Source of the DNA: Spirometra erinaceieuropaei
Lineage: Eukaryota; Platyhelminthes; Cestoda; Diphyllobothriidea; Diphyllobothriidae
Length of the DNA stretch: 64,000 nt
Assembly (NCBI GenBank): GCA_902702965.1
Contig: CACRXP010000031.1
Coordinates: forward strand, 2,118,277 to 2,182,276
Reading direction: 5' to 3'
The notes under the pieces: generated by a model
The model's database searches: none
Seen by the model: only the letters and a program-made list of their open reading frames with translations
What the model was told of the DNA's origin: nothing
Shown here: piece after piece, positions 47,061 through 57,387 of the stretch
Layout: each line of letters opens with the position of its first letter
How positions within the stretch are numbered: the first letter of the stretch is position 1
Translations under genes and position numbers: made by a program

Positions 47061-48783
47061 TCGCCTCTTCAGACAGACAATCCACTCCACTGTAATAACT
47101 CATGCTGCTTGTACAATTTATTATTATTATACGTATTGCCAATTCACATCTCTTTGCATTATACCTTATCGCCTAGTTGAGGTTGAAGTTGTTAACGACC
47201 CTATTCAAATCGACCTTAGCCAGGATCTCTCCCCAATGTTCCGTTACTTTGGTGTGTGCTATTCTTGACGTCCTCGGCCGCTTCAGGCGTCGTCAGCCAT
47301 TCCTATCCATCTCAAAATTCAAAATTAAAATGTAGGTTTCTGTACCTGTGTATATTTACAAGTATTTATACACGTACATTTTGGTAAACTACCAGAATAT
47401 ACGCTAGCCCTCTGAAGTGCAAAGAGTTGTAAACAGTGGGTTAGCAAATGTAGCCGTTGCAATGAAGCAACGGCAAAGCCATGTTCATCTTTGACGGTTT
47501 CGTTGCATTGAAACATATTAAATCGGATGAGTGTGGTTGGGACTATGCTAGAAACACATTTTATAACGCACAGGGAGATTTTTTAGAGCGAACCTCCTTT
47601 CCGCTGTGCATACTGCCTCTGCTGCGAAGAAACTTTAGGATGGAAATTGTGGCGGACAGTATCTATACTTTTCACTGCGATCCAACAATTCGGCATGCGG
47701 AGATGGCTGTGACTTTGGAAAAAAATGTGATGTGAGATGGAAGTGTAACTTTGAGTCCACTATCTTCGCGATTTGAGGCAGCACTGGCTCATCCTGCAAA
47801 ATTCTCTTCGATAAAATTCCGGTAGACTTAGAAAGCCTTTGAAAAGTCAGTGAGCACTTCGCTGTGTTTGCTTGGTTGTCAGAAATGTGATTTAGGCTTT
47901 TTATGCTTATCAAAAATGTTGAAATTGGACAGTTCTCGAAAGCTTTTTCCCATTTGGCTAGTACTCTGACTTTTTCCATAGATGATGACAGCGTCGCATT
48001 GAAAAGTCAATCTTAAATAGTAGCGCTGCATCGCCGAACGCATCTTACTTACTTCACCAGAGTCTGCGACTTATATACACTCGATAAGATGTCATATTTC
48101 TGACATTAGACCTTCTCTGTAAAAGATGCTTCATCTAATCATTTTGACGACGGAATGCTCACGCTCTTCATCTTTTTCCAAAATAAGGTCAAATAAAACT
48201 TCCAGGTCTTTTTCGTGGCTACTGAAAAATCACTTAGCACATTAATCGAGTTCAGCAGAAAGAGAAATACTACATGTTCATAATCTACCGCTGAACTTCA
48301 AATAAGACTTCTTGATGACACCAGTTCCCAGCAAACAATATTGAGGACTGGAAAATCATAATTTGAAGAGCCTGATGCTTCCACATCCCCCAGGCTGAAA
48401 AGGCCGTGTTTATTTGCTTTCGGTCCAACCTGTCTTCCATGAAAGTAAATAATGATTTTCAAGTACACGACGGCTCATTGCGTGCTCCATAATTATTTTA
48501 TCAATGTCCTGCATATGATGCTGGAAGATAGAATTGTGACTGACTCCACGAGATTCAAAAGCACAGAACGTGATTTAGGTGTCATTTAAGGTCAAGTATC
48601 TAGCCCATCTAAGGGAGACAAGTTAGTAACTTGTTTTCAGTCAGAAAAATGACCCTCTGTCTGCTGCAAAAATCTATGAAAGTAATGTTCCAACCTCCAA
48701 AGAGAAACTTGATTCCGATTCTCAACTCGGATCATTTCTACGCGTGCTCTACCTACTTTCACCTGACGTATCGGCCGAGCGAC
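47061..48783. other. mostly featureless; SINE-like scrap at 47,262
   Basis: cggccgcttcaggcgtcgtcagccattcctatccat (47,275-47,311) matches the centre of the SINE family. Otherwise overlapping frames (47,481-47,735 plus; 47,635-47,979 minus) without motifs. Confidence 0.4.
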
Positions 48784-48785
48784 TA

Positions 48786-49760
48786 CAGTAGGTGGGCTAA
48801 CTCATGAAATGTCAACCGAAATTCCGAAATGCCTCTTTGTTTCGAAAAGATTAATTAAGCAGGGCTGTAAAACTAGTCAGCTTGCAACATAATTTTATAA
48901 TATTTCAGTTAACTCAGGATGCCAGCTTTCGAATGAATTTCCGTCCAGCTGCATGCAAAAACTACACTCCGCAAAAAACGACTGCTCATTGATTTTCGAC
49001 GCCTTCAAAAAATCTAATTATATTTCATGGAAAACATATGTAATGATATTCAGTCTTCTGCTTATTCGGTAGGAAATTGTGTCTTCTTTTAATTTTGTAC
49101 TCGAAAGAGGGAGGTAATTCAGTATTAAAAAGTTTCTAATTGTGGGATTCTTAAATACCGTAAAATGCCCGTTCATAAATCGTCATATCTCTGCCTTTAC
49201 CAATGTGGCTTATAAAGTTAACAATATGGCTCAAATCCACTGCTAAATTTTATGAACCATATATGATCCCCCTTTATTACCGTAGATAAATGAGTGCTTT
49301 TCCGTACGCGGAAAATATACGACTTGTAGTTTGGAAACCCTGAATCAAATTGTAACGGTAGAGCGGGTTCAAAATTACTCGGGAATTAGAAAGGTTTTTG
49401 AAAATTGAATTATACTCTTCCTTCGAGGACAAGACTGGGAGAAGACGTAATTTTCTGCCGAATGAGCAAAAGAATGAATATTTTTGTGCATGTTTTCCAT
49501 GAAATCTAATTGAATTTTTAAGGGCATCGAAAATCAATGGTAAAAATTCATGCTATTTATGCAGTCATTTTTTACAGAGTTTAGTTTTTGCATGCAGCCG
49601 GAAGGAAGTTCATTCGAAAACGGACATCCTGAAGTAACTGCAATATTATATTATTATGTTGCAGGCCGACTAGTTTTACAAAACTACTTGATTAATCTTT
49701 TCGAAACGAAAACTCATTTCAGAATTTCGGTTGACATTTCTTGGGTTAGCCCATCTACTT
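48786..49760. repeat. foldback MITE copy 8, subfamily A
   Basis: TA at 48,784-48,785 and 49,761-49,762. Ends CAGTAGGTGGGCTAACTC and gggttagcccatctact. The left arm has a small deletion near 48,985. Confidence 0.85.
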
Positions 49761-49762
49761 TA

Positions 49763-50690
49763 GGTGAGCTAGCATACTGAAATTTATATGTTGGGCATCC
49801 CATAAATGACTGCTTTAATCTGTTGTTGTTATTTTATTTACTGGCCTATATTAACGGTTCGTTTTCCGTTATGTTCTTCTACTCAGCCTGCATTTACCGT
49901 CATTCGATATGTTAAAATAGTTTCAAAATGCTCTTAGAAGTCAGGCTTACATGTGTGACTTAACCCATCCCAAGTAGTCACTGGCAAATAATAAAAAGTT
50001 CCTAGACAGGGCTTTTCAGCGCTCCTTCTGGCAACACATGTCCAGTGTTCGCATTCACTTACTGATTACACGAGGTTTTGCCACTGACGNNNNNNNNNNN
50101 NNNNNNNNNNNNNNNNNNNNNNNNNNNNNNNNNNNNNNNNNNNNNNNNNNNNNNNNNNNNNNNNNNNNNNNNNNNNATGTTCTGTTCAGTTATTTTGGTG
50201 GGCCACTGTATTTGCCGCAATTCTGCTGCTGAAAATAGTTAGACGAATGTCCAGTCAACGGCCGCCAGCTGAAAAAACGCTTCGAGACTCAGTCTAGGAC
50301 GGAAAAACAGAATATTTTGTTTACAAGAAAGAATAATGAATTCGGGGAGGGACCACGCGACAACCATTAGTGCGGTCGATTTTCACAGTGCCATGTGCTA
50401 TTCGTTAATTCCTCGCCGAATGTCCATATTGAGTACTTATAGAAAAAGAGTCCACAAGATCTTTTTTCCTGTGTTTGGCGATTATTAAATTTCCCAGCTC
50501 TCTAATTCATTGATGTTCAAATAATAAATGAAAATATCCTTATACAGACATGCAGTTAAATGAATCCGAATGTTTAAATTTCCTAGAAAGAATGAAATAG
50601 TCTCGATTAAATACTTACCGAGAACCTTTAACAAAACTGCAACAAGTAAGACAGTCAAATAGGCACGTATGCCCAAACGTATCCTAACAT
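49763..50690. other. featureless, containing an assembly gap
   Basis: No gene or repeat recognised on either side of the gap. A frame drawn through the N run is an artefact. Confidence 0.5.
50090..50176. other. assembly gap (87 N)
   Basis: Run of N. The true size and content are unknown, so continuity across this point is not assured. Confidence 0.99.
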
Positions 50691-50694
50691 AATG

Positions 50695-50925
50695 AATAGT
50701 TGCCTTGTTTAACTTCCGAGGAAATTAATGCGCAAATTTGGGGTAAATCCTTCGGAACTGATCATCTCGCGCACGGTCCGAAAGTTGATATGAATATTTG
50801 GGCTGAAATCCATCAGCTACTGCGAAATAACCGCGTAATATTCACAAACCGCAAGCAGGCAGTCATTAGTATGCAATTATGTAACTATTTACCGTACTAA
50901 CAACAAAGGTACTAGTTAAAAGCTC
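50695..50925 (+). repeat. family F repeat, copy 1
   Basis: Begins cgaggaaattaatgc and runs to taccgtactaacaacaaaggtactagttaaaagc. Inner words (gtaatattcacaaaccgcaa, gcagtcattagtatgcaatta) occur in inverse orientation at 51,100-51,190. A same-orientation, more diverged copy is at 53.16 kb. Confidence 0.55.
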
Positions 50926-51032
50926 GGACACGCGTGTTTCGCGGATCTTGTACCGCTGACTGACGCAGCGACAAGAGATTTGACTCATCAATGGGTCTTC
51001 CAGGCTTCCCCATTTGTTTTCTGGCATATTAA

Positions 51033-51264
51033 CTCCGATTTCACCTCGTCTTGCTTAATTTCCAAGAAAATTAATGCTGTTTGCTAATACCTGTGTTGTC
51101 ACTGCGGTCAATAATTGCACAGTTGTATACTATTGGCTGTCTATTTGCGGTTTGTGAATATTACATAATATAATGCTGTGTTATCAATTACCGTACTGCC
51201 AACACAGGTATTAGCTAAAAGCATTAAATTTCCTCGGGAATTAAATAGGGCAAGGTGAAACTGG
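51033..51264. repeat. family F palindromic copy (foldback)
   Basis: Arms 51,033-51,120 and 51,180-51,264 are inverted copies: ttaatttccaagaaaattaatgc / gcattaaatttcctcgggaattaa, and taatacctgtgttg / caacacaggtatta. The centre is about 60 bases. Too short to encode a protein. Confidence 0.7.
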
Positions 51265-51384
51265 AGTTTATATAACAGAAAAGCACAGGAAAGGTTGGAG
51301 GATACACTTAGGAATTAAATCCCTTGCCGTTGCGTCAGGCAGAGGTATAAGATCGCCGAAGAGCGCGTGTCTGGGCTTTTAGGT

Positions 51385-51430
51385 AGTACCTATGTTGTCA
51401 GTACGACAAATAATTACGCAATAATGAATT
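51385..51430 (-). repeat. family F terminal fragment
   Basis: taggtagtacctatgttgtcagtacgacaaataattacgc matches the outer arm word order of the palindromic copy 130 bases upstream. Confidence 0.4.
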
Positions 51431-51614
51431 CTGCTCTTGTCGTGAACACTTACTCAAGTGGACATTATAGTTTCATCTACAATGGACATTCTGCTTTTAG
51501 CCAGCCTCATACTTGGCCTTAGGTATAATTAGAAGTCCATTCAAAGTGCCCCATATCCCAAGAAACTTTGAAATACTATGCAGCTTTGGAGAATACATGG
51601 CATCCCAAATTAAA

Positions 51615-51830
51615 TGAACACGTTTTCAACACGTGTTCCGCGAACAGTATTTTATTGTCAATATGAGCAAACATTGCCGATACAAACGAAGATGCGTGTT
51701 CCAGGAACTGGTTGGCCAGAAAAAGAAGTGATCGCTGAGACAAGGGCGTTTTTTCGCCTGACGTTTCGAATACTCACTTGAATCCATCATCAGAGACAGT
51801 TGCAGATAAAATAATTTAGATTTCATGGCT
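51615..51830 (-). repeat. family D repeat, full signature
   Basis: Minus strand: ctgcaactgtct, CTGATGA, tggattcaagtgagtattc, GAAACGTC, aggcgaa, then the tail down to gttcctggaacacgcatcttcgtttgtatcgg. Both core words are intact, but the hairpin between them is no longer well paired. Confidence 0.65.
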
Positions 51831-51889
51831 ATATGAAGTGGAATTTAGAACGAATACGTAAAACAATCATTTAGTACAATAGTAGAGGG

Positions 51890-52165
51890 ACGCCCACCGA
51901 TCGTTCTTACGGAGCTCATTCGTCCTGTTGTAGCTTATGGGCTCCTTCTCTCTCGAATCCAAATAGCGGCCGCACAGGTGCGCATGATATAAGCAAAAGG
52001 GTATTACCGACAAAGACATAGGAGACTGAAATGGCTATTTCGCGCTTATTAGGCGTCGTCAGCCAGTCATATCCAACCTCGATATGTGGACCACCTCGGG
52101 CTCGATGCCGTGATCTGTTGGTTAGACGTCCAACGCCTTTTACTACTGAGCCACGGGCTCGTTTC
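51890..52165 (-). repeat. SINE with tRNA-derived head
   Basis: On the minus strand a tRNA-like segment (about 52,162-52,090) leads into a body containing gtcgtc/gacgac, gccatttcagtctcc-type and gacaaagac-type words. It ends at the ccgtaagaacgatcggtgggc end (plus: cccaccgatcgttcttacgg). Six other headless copies of the body are in the window. It is non-autonomous and would rely on a LINE for copying; which LINE is not shown by the sequence. Confidence 0.65.
52088..52162 (-). promoter_or_regulatory. tRNA-like internal Pol III promoter
   Basis: Minus strand: gagcccgtggctcagtag gives a box A-like TGGCTCAGT. The gttgg..ccaac arm encloses a loop containing GTCTAA. ggcatcgagcccg is box B-like. The overall order and the near-TCT anticodon loop resemble a tRNA-Arg. 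The D-arm and T-arm do not pair well, so this is a SINE head, not a working tRNA gene. Confidence 0.5.
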
Positions 52166-52199
52166 CACGTCGGTTTCCGTCGGGGACGTACCATGGTAG

Positions 52200-52262
52200 A
52201 GGTGCGCTAACCAGAAATGGCCGTTTCAGTCTCTCTTGTCTTTGTCAGTTATGCCATACTGT
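52200..52262 (+). repeat. inverted partial SINE next to the SINE head
   Basis: gcgctaaccagaaatggccgtttcagtctctcttgtctttgtcagttatgcc is the reverse complement of the body segment at about 52,000-52,055. The tRNA-like head is therefore flanked by body sequence in both orientations. Confidence 0.55.
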
Positions 52263-53158
52263 CCATATTCATTTAGTACACCAACTTCTCAGAAACCTTT
52301 TTTCCCGAGAACTTCAACTCTGCCCTTAAACTTTCAAACATGAACCGAATTGGCGCCTGTTGGCAAAGCTCTGAGATGTTAACTTGTCTACTTCTGGGGC
52401 ATATTCACTTGCAACAGAATGCCCTTAAAAGCCGGCCCAACTGTACCCATATAATTCTTCCACACATGCAAATCCAGTTAGACACTTTGGTAACACCACA
52501 TCTGTAAACATTCAAACACCACAAAGGACATCAAAAAACAAACGTTCTTTTGAACAGGAGGCACTGCAACTCTATAATGAAATTTGATAGCGAATCCATC
52601 TCTTTTGAATTCAAAATTGCAAGTTGCATTCAACCACAGCGTTTTAAAATACAAAATAAAAAAGCGACCACGAAATATGCTATACTCAGGCGACCATGTT
52701 TTTATTTGTGGCTGGCATATGCGACTGAACAGATATTTGCCCAGATGTGGATAAAGAACCCCAGGGTGTCTTCGTTATAGATCGATTTTGTAACTAAAAC
52801 ATGTTGGTATTTACATTTACACGATTATATAAGTATTTTAAACAATTCACTAAGGGCTTGGTCACCTACTTCAAAAACCATTAAATTCAATGAAAAAGCG
52901 CACTCCAACAAAAGGAACAGGTGTGAAAACTATTTGCTGTTAATGAAAAGACCAGCAAATATGTTTGTACTGAGGTGTTCATTACTTAAAAACAGAGCTG
53001 AAAGGTAGACGTGTTGCCTGTTTCACCGCCAGTAAGAGCAAAAGTACTATTTAGTTCAAAGCCCAGAAATGCCTTTTGTTGACATTCTGCCGCTGCAGTT
53101 CATCAGTGTGCCCCCAGCGTTTCTTGCACACTTTCTGGTAGATACTCCATTTTTTTAA
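52263..53158. other. no recognisable feature
   Basis: AT-rich; a 76-codon frame at 52,550-52,780 without motif. Confidence 0.4.
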
Positions 53159-53159
53159 T

Positions 53160-53350
53160 TTCACCATCTAATCTCCTAAGAAATTAATGCACCATCTTGG
53201 AAGACACCAAACGGAACAAATCATTGTAGGCTCAGTCGGAAAGTTTATTTGAATATTTGGTTCGAAATCTGTCGAATTCAGTGGGATACCAAAGTAGCAT
53301 TCATAGAATGCTAGCAGGCATCCAGTAGTAAACACGACAGTTCGACCGTC
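53160..53350 (+). repeat. family F repeat, diverged copy
   Basis: Same orientation and order as 50,695-50,890: aagaaattaatgc, ggaacaaatcat, ggaaagtttatttgaatatttgg, gaaatctgtc, gcaggcatccagtagt. Confidence 0.5.
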
Positions 53351-53389
53351 CTGGCCCACCGGGTGTTCCTTTACCTTGGTATGAGCAAG

Positions 53390-53600
53390 GACGGTGACTT
53401 GAATTAGTTTAAAGTGACAGTAGATTTGCGCTGCACCTGTGTCTGGTGCTCTGATCGGAGGCGGGAGAGGACGCAGGCGGCTGGCTCAACAATAAGTCCG
53501 CACCTACGCGTACCACCGCAGTCCCCTGGTCCACACCGAACACTGACCAGGAGTCCACACAGCAAGACAAGAGGGGGCGGCTCGGATTCCACTGGGTGGG
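53390..53600 (-). repeat. family C repeat, minus copy
   Basis: Reverse complement: gtgtggaccaggggactgcggtggtacgcgtaggtgcgg, gagccagccgcctgcg, gtgcagcgcaaatctac, ctttaaactaattcaagtcaccgtcc. It matches the 46.7-kb copy, including the extra upstream words. Confidence 0.6.
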
Positions 53601-53714
53601 CGTGCTGCAGAAGCCACACTAGGAAGGAGTCATTGCAACCTAACTCTCAGTCTGTTAGTCCGTCACTCTACCCAACTACGCATTGGACTAGCAATGGGGT
53701 TCTAGGGTGGGGGG

Positions 53715-53870
53715 CGCTAACTGATGGTTCTTACGGAACTCACTCGTTCCATTGTGCCTTACGGGCTCTCTCTCGAACCCAACCAGCAGCCGCACAGCGG
53801 CGTATGATATAGGCAGAATGATATTACCGACAAAGACAAGGGAGACTGGAATGTGGTTCTAGTTTTCTCG
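53715..53870 (+). repeat. SINE-like repeat, well preserved body
   Basis: gcgctaactgatggttcttacggaactcactcg, ccattgtgccttacgggctct, cagcagccgcacagcggcg, ttaccgacaaagacaagggagactg. It breaks off before the tRNA-like head. Confidence 0.6.
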
Positions 53871-54185
53871 CCAGCTAGTGACCATTTAAGCCACGGCATA
53901 GAGCGTATCGGGATAGTCTCAGGCGTGTCAGATGATTTGTTAGTGAGGAGGCATGCGCTGAGAGTCGACCAGCCAGTTGGCCAGGCCGGTCAACCAACTG
54001 ATGCTTAAATTGAGAGAGGTGGCTGACAGAACTCTGAACAGCTCGTCTGCGCTTACCACACGCACGACCTGACTCCCATACGCGCACAGCAGGATTTCAC
54101 ACACAGACCGCCCGCATATTACATGCAGTAGAGGAACCCCATAGAGAAACGAGTAAAGGCCAGGCGATTCCAGGCATCGATGGCG
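53871..54185. other. spacer between SINE and LINE copy 2
   Basis: Contains an imperfect palindrome around 53,968-54,000 (ccagttgg..ccaactg). It may include decayed LINE 3' sequence, but no alignable motif was seen. Confidence 0.4.
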
Positions 54186-54189
54186 AGGT

Positions 54190-57049
54190 CGACTGTTACT
54201 GTGGACGCCTTGAGGGTTGGAGCAAGATTGGTCGAAGAGGCAGTGGTCCGGGGTTCGTGAGTTGGCGCATTGAGGCCGGAGCTGTCCGTCGAGGGTGATG
54301 CGCGCACGGAGAGTTCGTCGACAGCGCAGGCATGTTGGGATGGCGGTGGATGCTGATGTTGCGGGTCAGAGGTGCCTGAGACTTGCAGGCTTCCCTCTTG
54401 GCTTTGCCTGGGGCGATCCGGTTGGCACCATAGTTTACTGTCCCACTCTCCATGACTCTTCTCCAGACCGGTCGGTTTTGTGGGTGGCCTTCTCAAGTCT
54501 TCGGGCTGATTTGTCGCCGCCCCCATAAATCCTTTAAGGTGTCTGCGTAGTGACGGGTTTCACTTCCTTGTCGGCGAGCTCGCGTGGTGACACCGTAGTA
54601 GGACAGTCGTTTTAGTCGACGCTAGCCGTCCATCCACCCAAGGTAACCACTCCAACGTGGCTGCGCTTTCCTCGAGATGGCGTGGATTTTGGAGATTCTA
54701 GTCCGTTCCAGATCTTCTGTGTTCGAGATCCCATCCTGCCGCCTCAGCTTTATTATTCCGAGGAGACAAGTGAGGTTGAATCGATTAACTTACCGCGATT
54801 GTTTCTTGTGATCTGACCAGATCTCCGCACCGTACAGCAGCGTCGTCAAGATGGCAACTTTATACATCTTCAGTTTGGTGTTCAGGAGAAGGCCGTGGAG
54901 GCTCCAGACGGAGTTCTGCATGCTTAAGTGGCTTCGGAGATCAGGTGGGCCAATTTGCCGTCGATTTTGACGCAGCACACAAGTGTGCTGTCCAAGTAGG
55001 CGAAAGTGCCCACGGTCTTCAGTTGAGTGTCGTTCACGTGAATGCGAGGGGTAATGCATGCAGCGTTGGAAGGCGGGCGATGCATGGCCACTGTTATGCC
55101 CATGTTGATGGTTAGCCTGAAGTTAGCGCAGCCGGAGGCGAAGGGGTCTGTGCTCCGTTACATGCCAGCATTTGACACGGCATTGACCGCTCAGTCGTGC
55201 GCGTAGAATTAATTGTGGCAAGGCGCGATGGTGCCCATAGACGCTGGCTGTTGAGAAAAGGGCTACCGCTTCCGCAGCCGATGCGTATCCCGGAGCGCTC
55301 ATCATGGTAGGCCTCGAGATCATGGCAGAAACCATGAAGCTGAAGAGGACTGGGGCAAACGCATAGCCATGTTTTATTCTGCAGGTTTTAATAAATGCTT
55401 CAGAGACGACCCCAGTGTCCGTTACGCGCGACATCGCCCCTCATCGTGGCGCTGACGCTCCATGTGCGTAATCGATCAAGGCAGCCGAATTTATGCATGC
55501 TTATCCACAATCCATTGTAAATCACCATGTCGGAGAATTTCCTCAGGTTCAAAAAGGTAATGTAGTGGTGGGTTCGTCTTTTTCTTACAATTTTCTGGCA
55601 GCTGGCGGGCGGCAAAGAGTATATCGATGGTTCCACAGTGGCGTTGGAATCCACTCTGACTTTCCTGCAGAAATCCCTGTTCCAGATGGCCGTTAAGACG
55701 GTAAATGAGGGCGCGAGCGAAGATCTCCTGAATATTTTTTCTGTGGTTATCACCGAATTGCCGGTTAACCTTCCGCTTTTAGAGGCGGACGATAGTCGTA
55801 TCTATGAACCGCCGATGAATTAGTCCGCAGCGACACGTCTCCCAGAATATCCTTATGAGGTGATCTGTCGGCCGGAGGTCGCCTTGTTTGCAGAATTCCG
55901 CCGGCATCGTGTCTGATCCCCCGTTTATTCCGCCAGAGAGTTGGCATACGGCTCAAATTTTTTTTGGTGAGAGAGAGCGGCAGATTCAGGGCGTCGTTCA
56001 TCTCCACTCGAGAAACTCCGTCGATGACGGCGTCGGAGATCATACATGTGTGGTTGAAGATACTACTGAAGTGCTCGGCCCAACGCTTCAGAAATCACGA
56101 CTTTTTGGCAGAAGCTTCGTTCCATCGGAACTGAAAAGCGACACGGCTCCTTTCACTGGGACCGTAATCTGGCTTGATCTTAGTTTCATTGCAGTTAGCA
56201 TGCCCTTGGATCTCCTCAGTCTTACGAGTCATGCGGGCGTCCCGCACGTCCACAGTCTGTGCTGAGCGATGCAACGATAGCGGAAGGAGGCCGTCTTGCG
56301 GGAATTGGTCCAATTTTTCCTGTGGGCCTTGTGCAGCCTGTACTTCTTGGCCAGCATCTGGCTGATGTCTGCGTCATTTTCAAAGACTCATTCCTAATGC
56401 TGGTGGCGAGTGCGTCCAAGGATTTTTGACATTCCACAGATGAAACCACCGATCGGCGGTCATTCAGGTCGCTTTATCCCACGTCGGCAGGTAGGAGAAG
56501 GGGGTGTTCTGCACAAGTTCGCAGGAGAAGAAGGACGCTGTCGTTTCAGCCACCGACTGCATGGGGATCCAAAACCCCCCTCCAGACACCGTGTTCTGCC
56601 CCGAAGAAGGTATTAAAGTTACCAACGAAAACAAACCTGTCCGCCTTCGACACAGTCGCCAGGAGGGCATGCAGGTCTTTGAAGAACCTAGTATTCTCCT
56701 TGTCGGAGCTGATCAGTGGGTCATGGACGTTGACCACGGTGGCAAATCTGGCTTCCCGAAGACAGACGCAAGCTCGTAACGCGGTCGCCGAAGCCTTGCT
56801 GTGGACAGGGCAATCTTCCCACGATATAGCTCCGGGTGGCAAAGGCAACGCCAACTCCGCGTCGCTCTACCTTTTTGCGGTCGCTCCATAAGACGGTGTA
56901 GCCGGAATCTGCCTCCTTCAGTTGCCATATTAGGAGATGTGGATTTCGTTGAGTGCAGAAATGTCCACCTTGTCCCGCGCCAATTCCCGAACGACCAACA
57001 CCGTCCTTCGTACAGGCCGCTTGCTCCGTGGGTTGTCCAAAAGGGAACG
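54190..57049 (-). pseudogene. LINE copy 2, endonuclease plus RT, heavily decayed
   Basis: Minus-strand copy of the LINE family seen at 43-46 kb, here keeping the AP-type endonuclease. In sense order: endonuclease start (57,049-56,880) and endonuclease middle with VGNFNTFFGAEHGVW at about 56,560-56,620. Then pre-RT sequence, RT motif A as FLNLRKFSD (55,525-55,590), and motif B as GYAFAPVLFSFM (about 55,350). The catalytic site reads YAHD (55,194-55,205) where the better copy has FADD. The thumb follows ([20 protein letters not shown], 54,800-54,860), then the tail with a CLRCRRTLRARI finger near 54,320. Motif A has lost its first Asp and motif C one Asp. Many frameshifts and stops are present. 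It is cut at its 5' end exactly where a MITE begins. Confidence 0.82.
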
Positions 57050-57164
57050 TACAGTAGATGAGCTAACTCATGAAATATCAACCGAAATTTCGAAATGCGT
57101 TCTCGTATCGAAAAGATAAATTAAGTAGTGTTGTAAAACTAATCATGATGCAGCATAAGACAAT

Positions 57165-57176
57165 AATGATCCGGTT
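57165..57176 (+). repeat. target-site duplication, left
   Basis: aatgatccggtt, repeated at 58,740-58,751 on the other side of the PLE. The uninterrupted MITE at 39.66 kb has aatgatccagtt once. Confidence 0.9.
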
Positions 57177-57387
57177 GAAAAGGCAAAGTGGCGAACACGT
57201 GTTTTCAGTAACTCTTCATCAGGCCAAAACGGTTACAATGAAGTTTAAGTTATGCGAATTACATGACTTATAAATGATTCGGGGACAATTAACATCGATC
57301 GTTCCCACGTCACTCGCATGACGAGGCGTGCCATGGCGTGGTCGACGTGTCGTGGTCATTGGGTTCAGGGGACGAGGAAGAGGGGGG
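57177..57387 (-). repeat. PLE terminal repeat, left arm
   Basis: Inverted partner of 58,498-58,705. It holds a minus-strand hammerhead motif and the 3' end of the endonuclease reading frame, which runs into the arm and stops at 57,219. Confidence 0.88.
57188..57227 (-). ncRNA. hammerhead ribozyme motif, sense to the PLE
   Basis: Minus strand: TTGGC, CTGATGA (57,216-57,222), AGAGTTACT, GAAA, palindromic stem III, TC, then GCCAC. The core is complete. Stem I has four of five pairs. Predicted cleavage lies between 57,193 and 57,192 in the minus-strand transcript. It lies at the 3' end of the element in sense orientation. Confidence 0.7.

Noticed and set aside
50038..50232. Open frame across the N run
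   Set aside because: The frame exists only because N codons cannot contain stops.
51033..51430. CRISPR-like array
   Set aside because: The repeats are inverted and unequal, with no regular spacer, and the sequence context is eukaryotic.
52088..52162. A functional tRNA-Arg gene
   Set aside because: The D-arm and T-arm do not pair well and the segment is embedded in a dispersed repeat body, so it is a SINE head.
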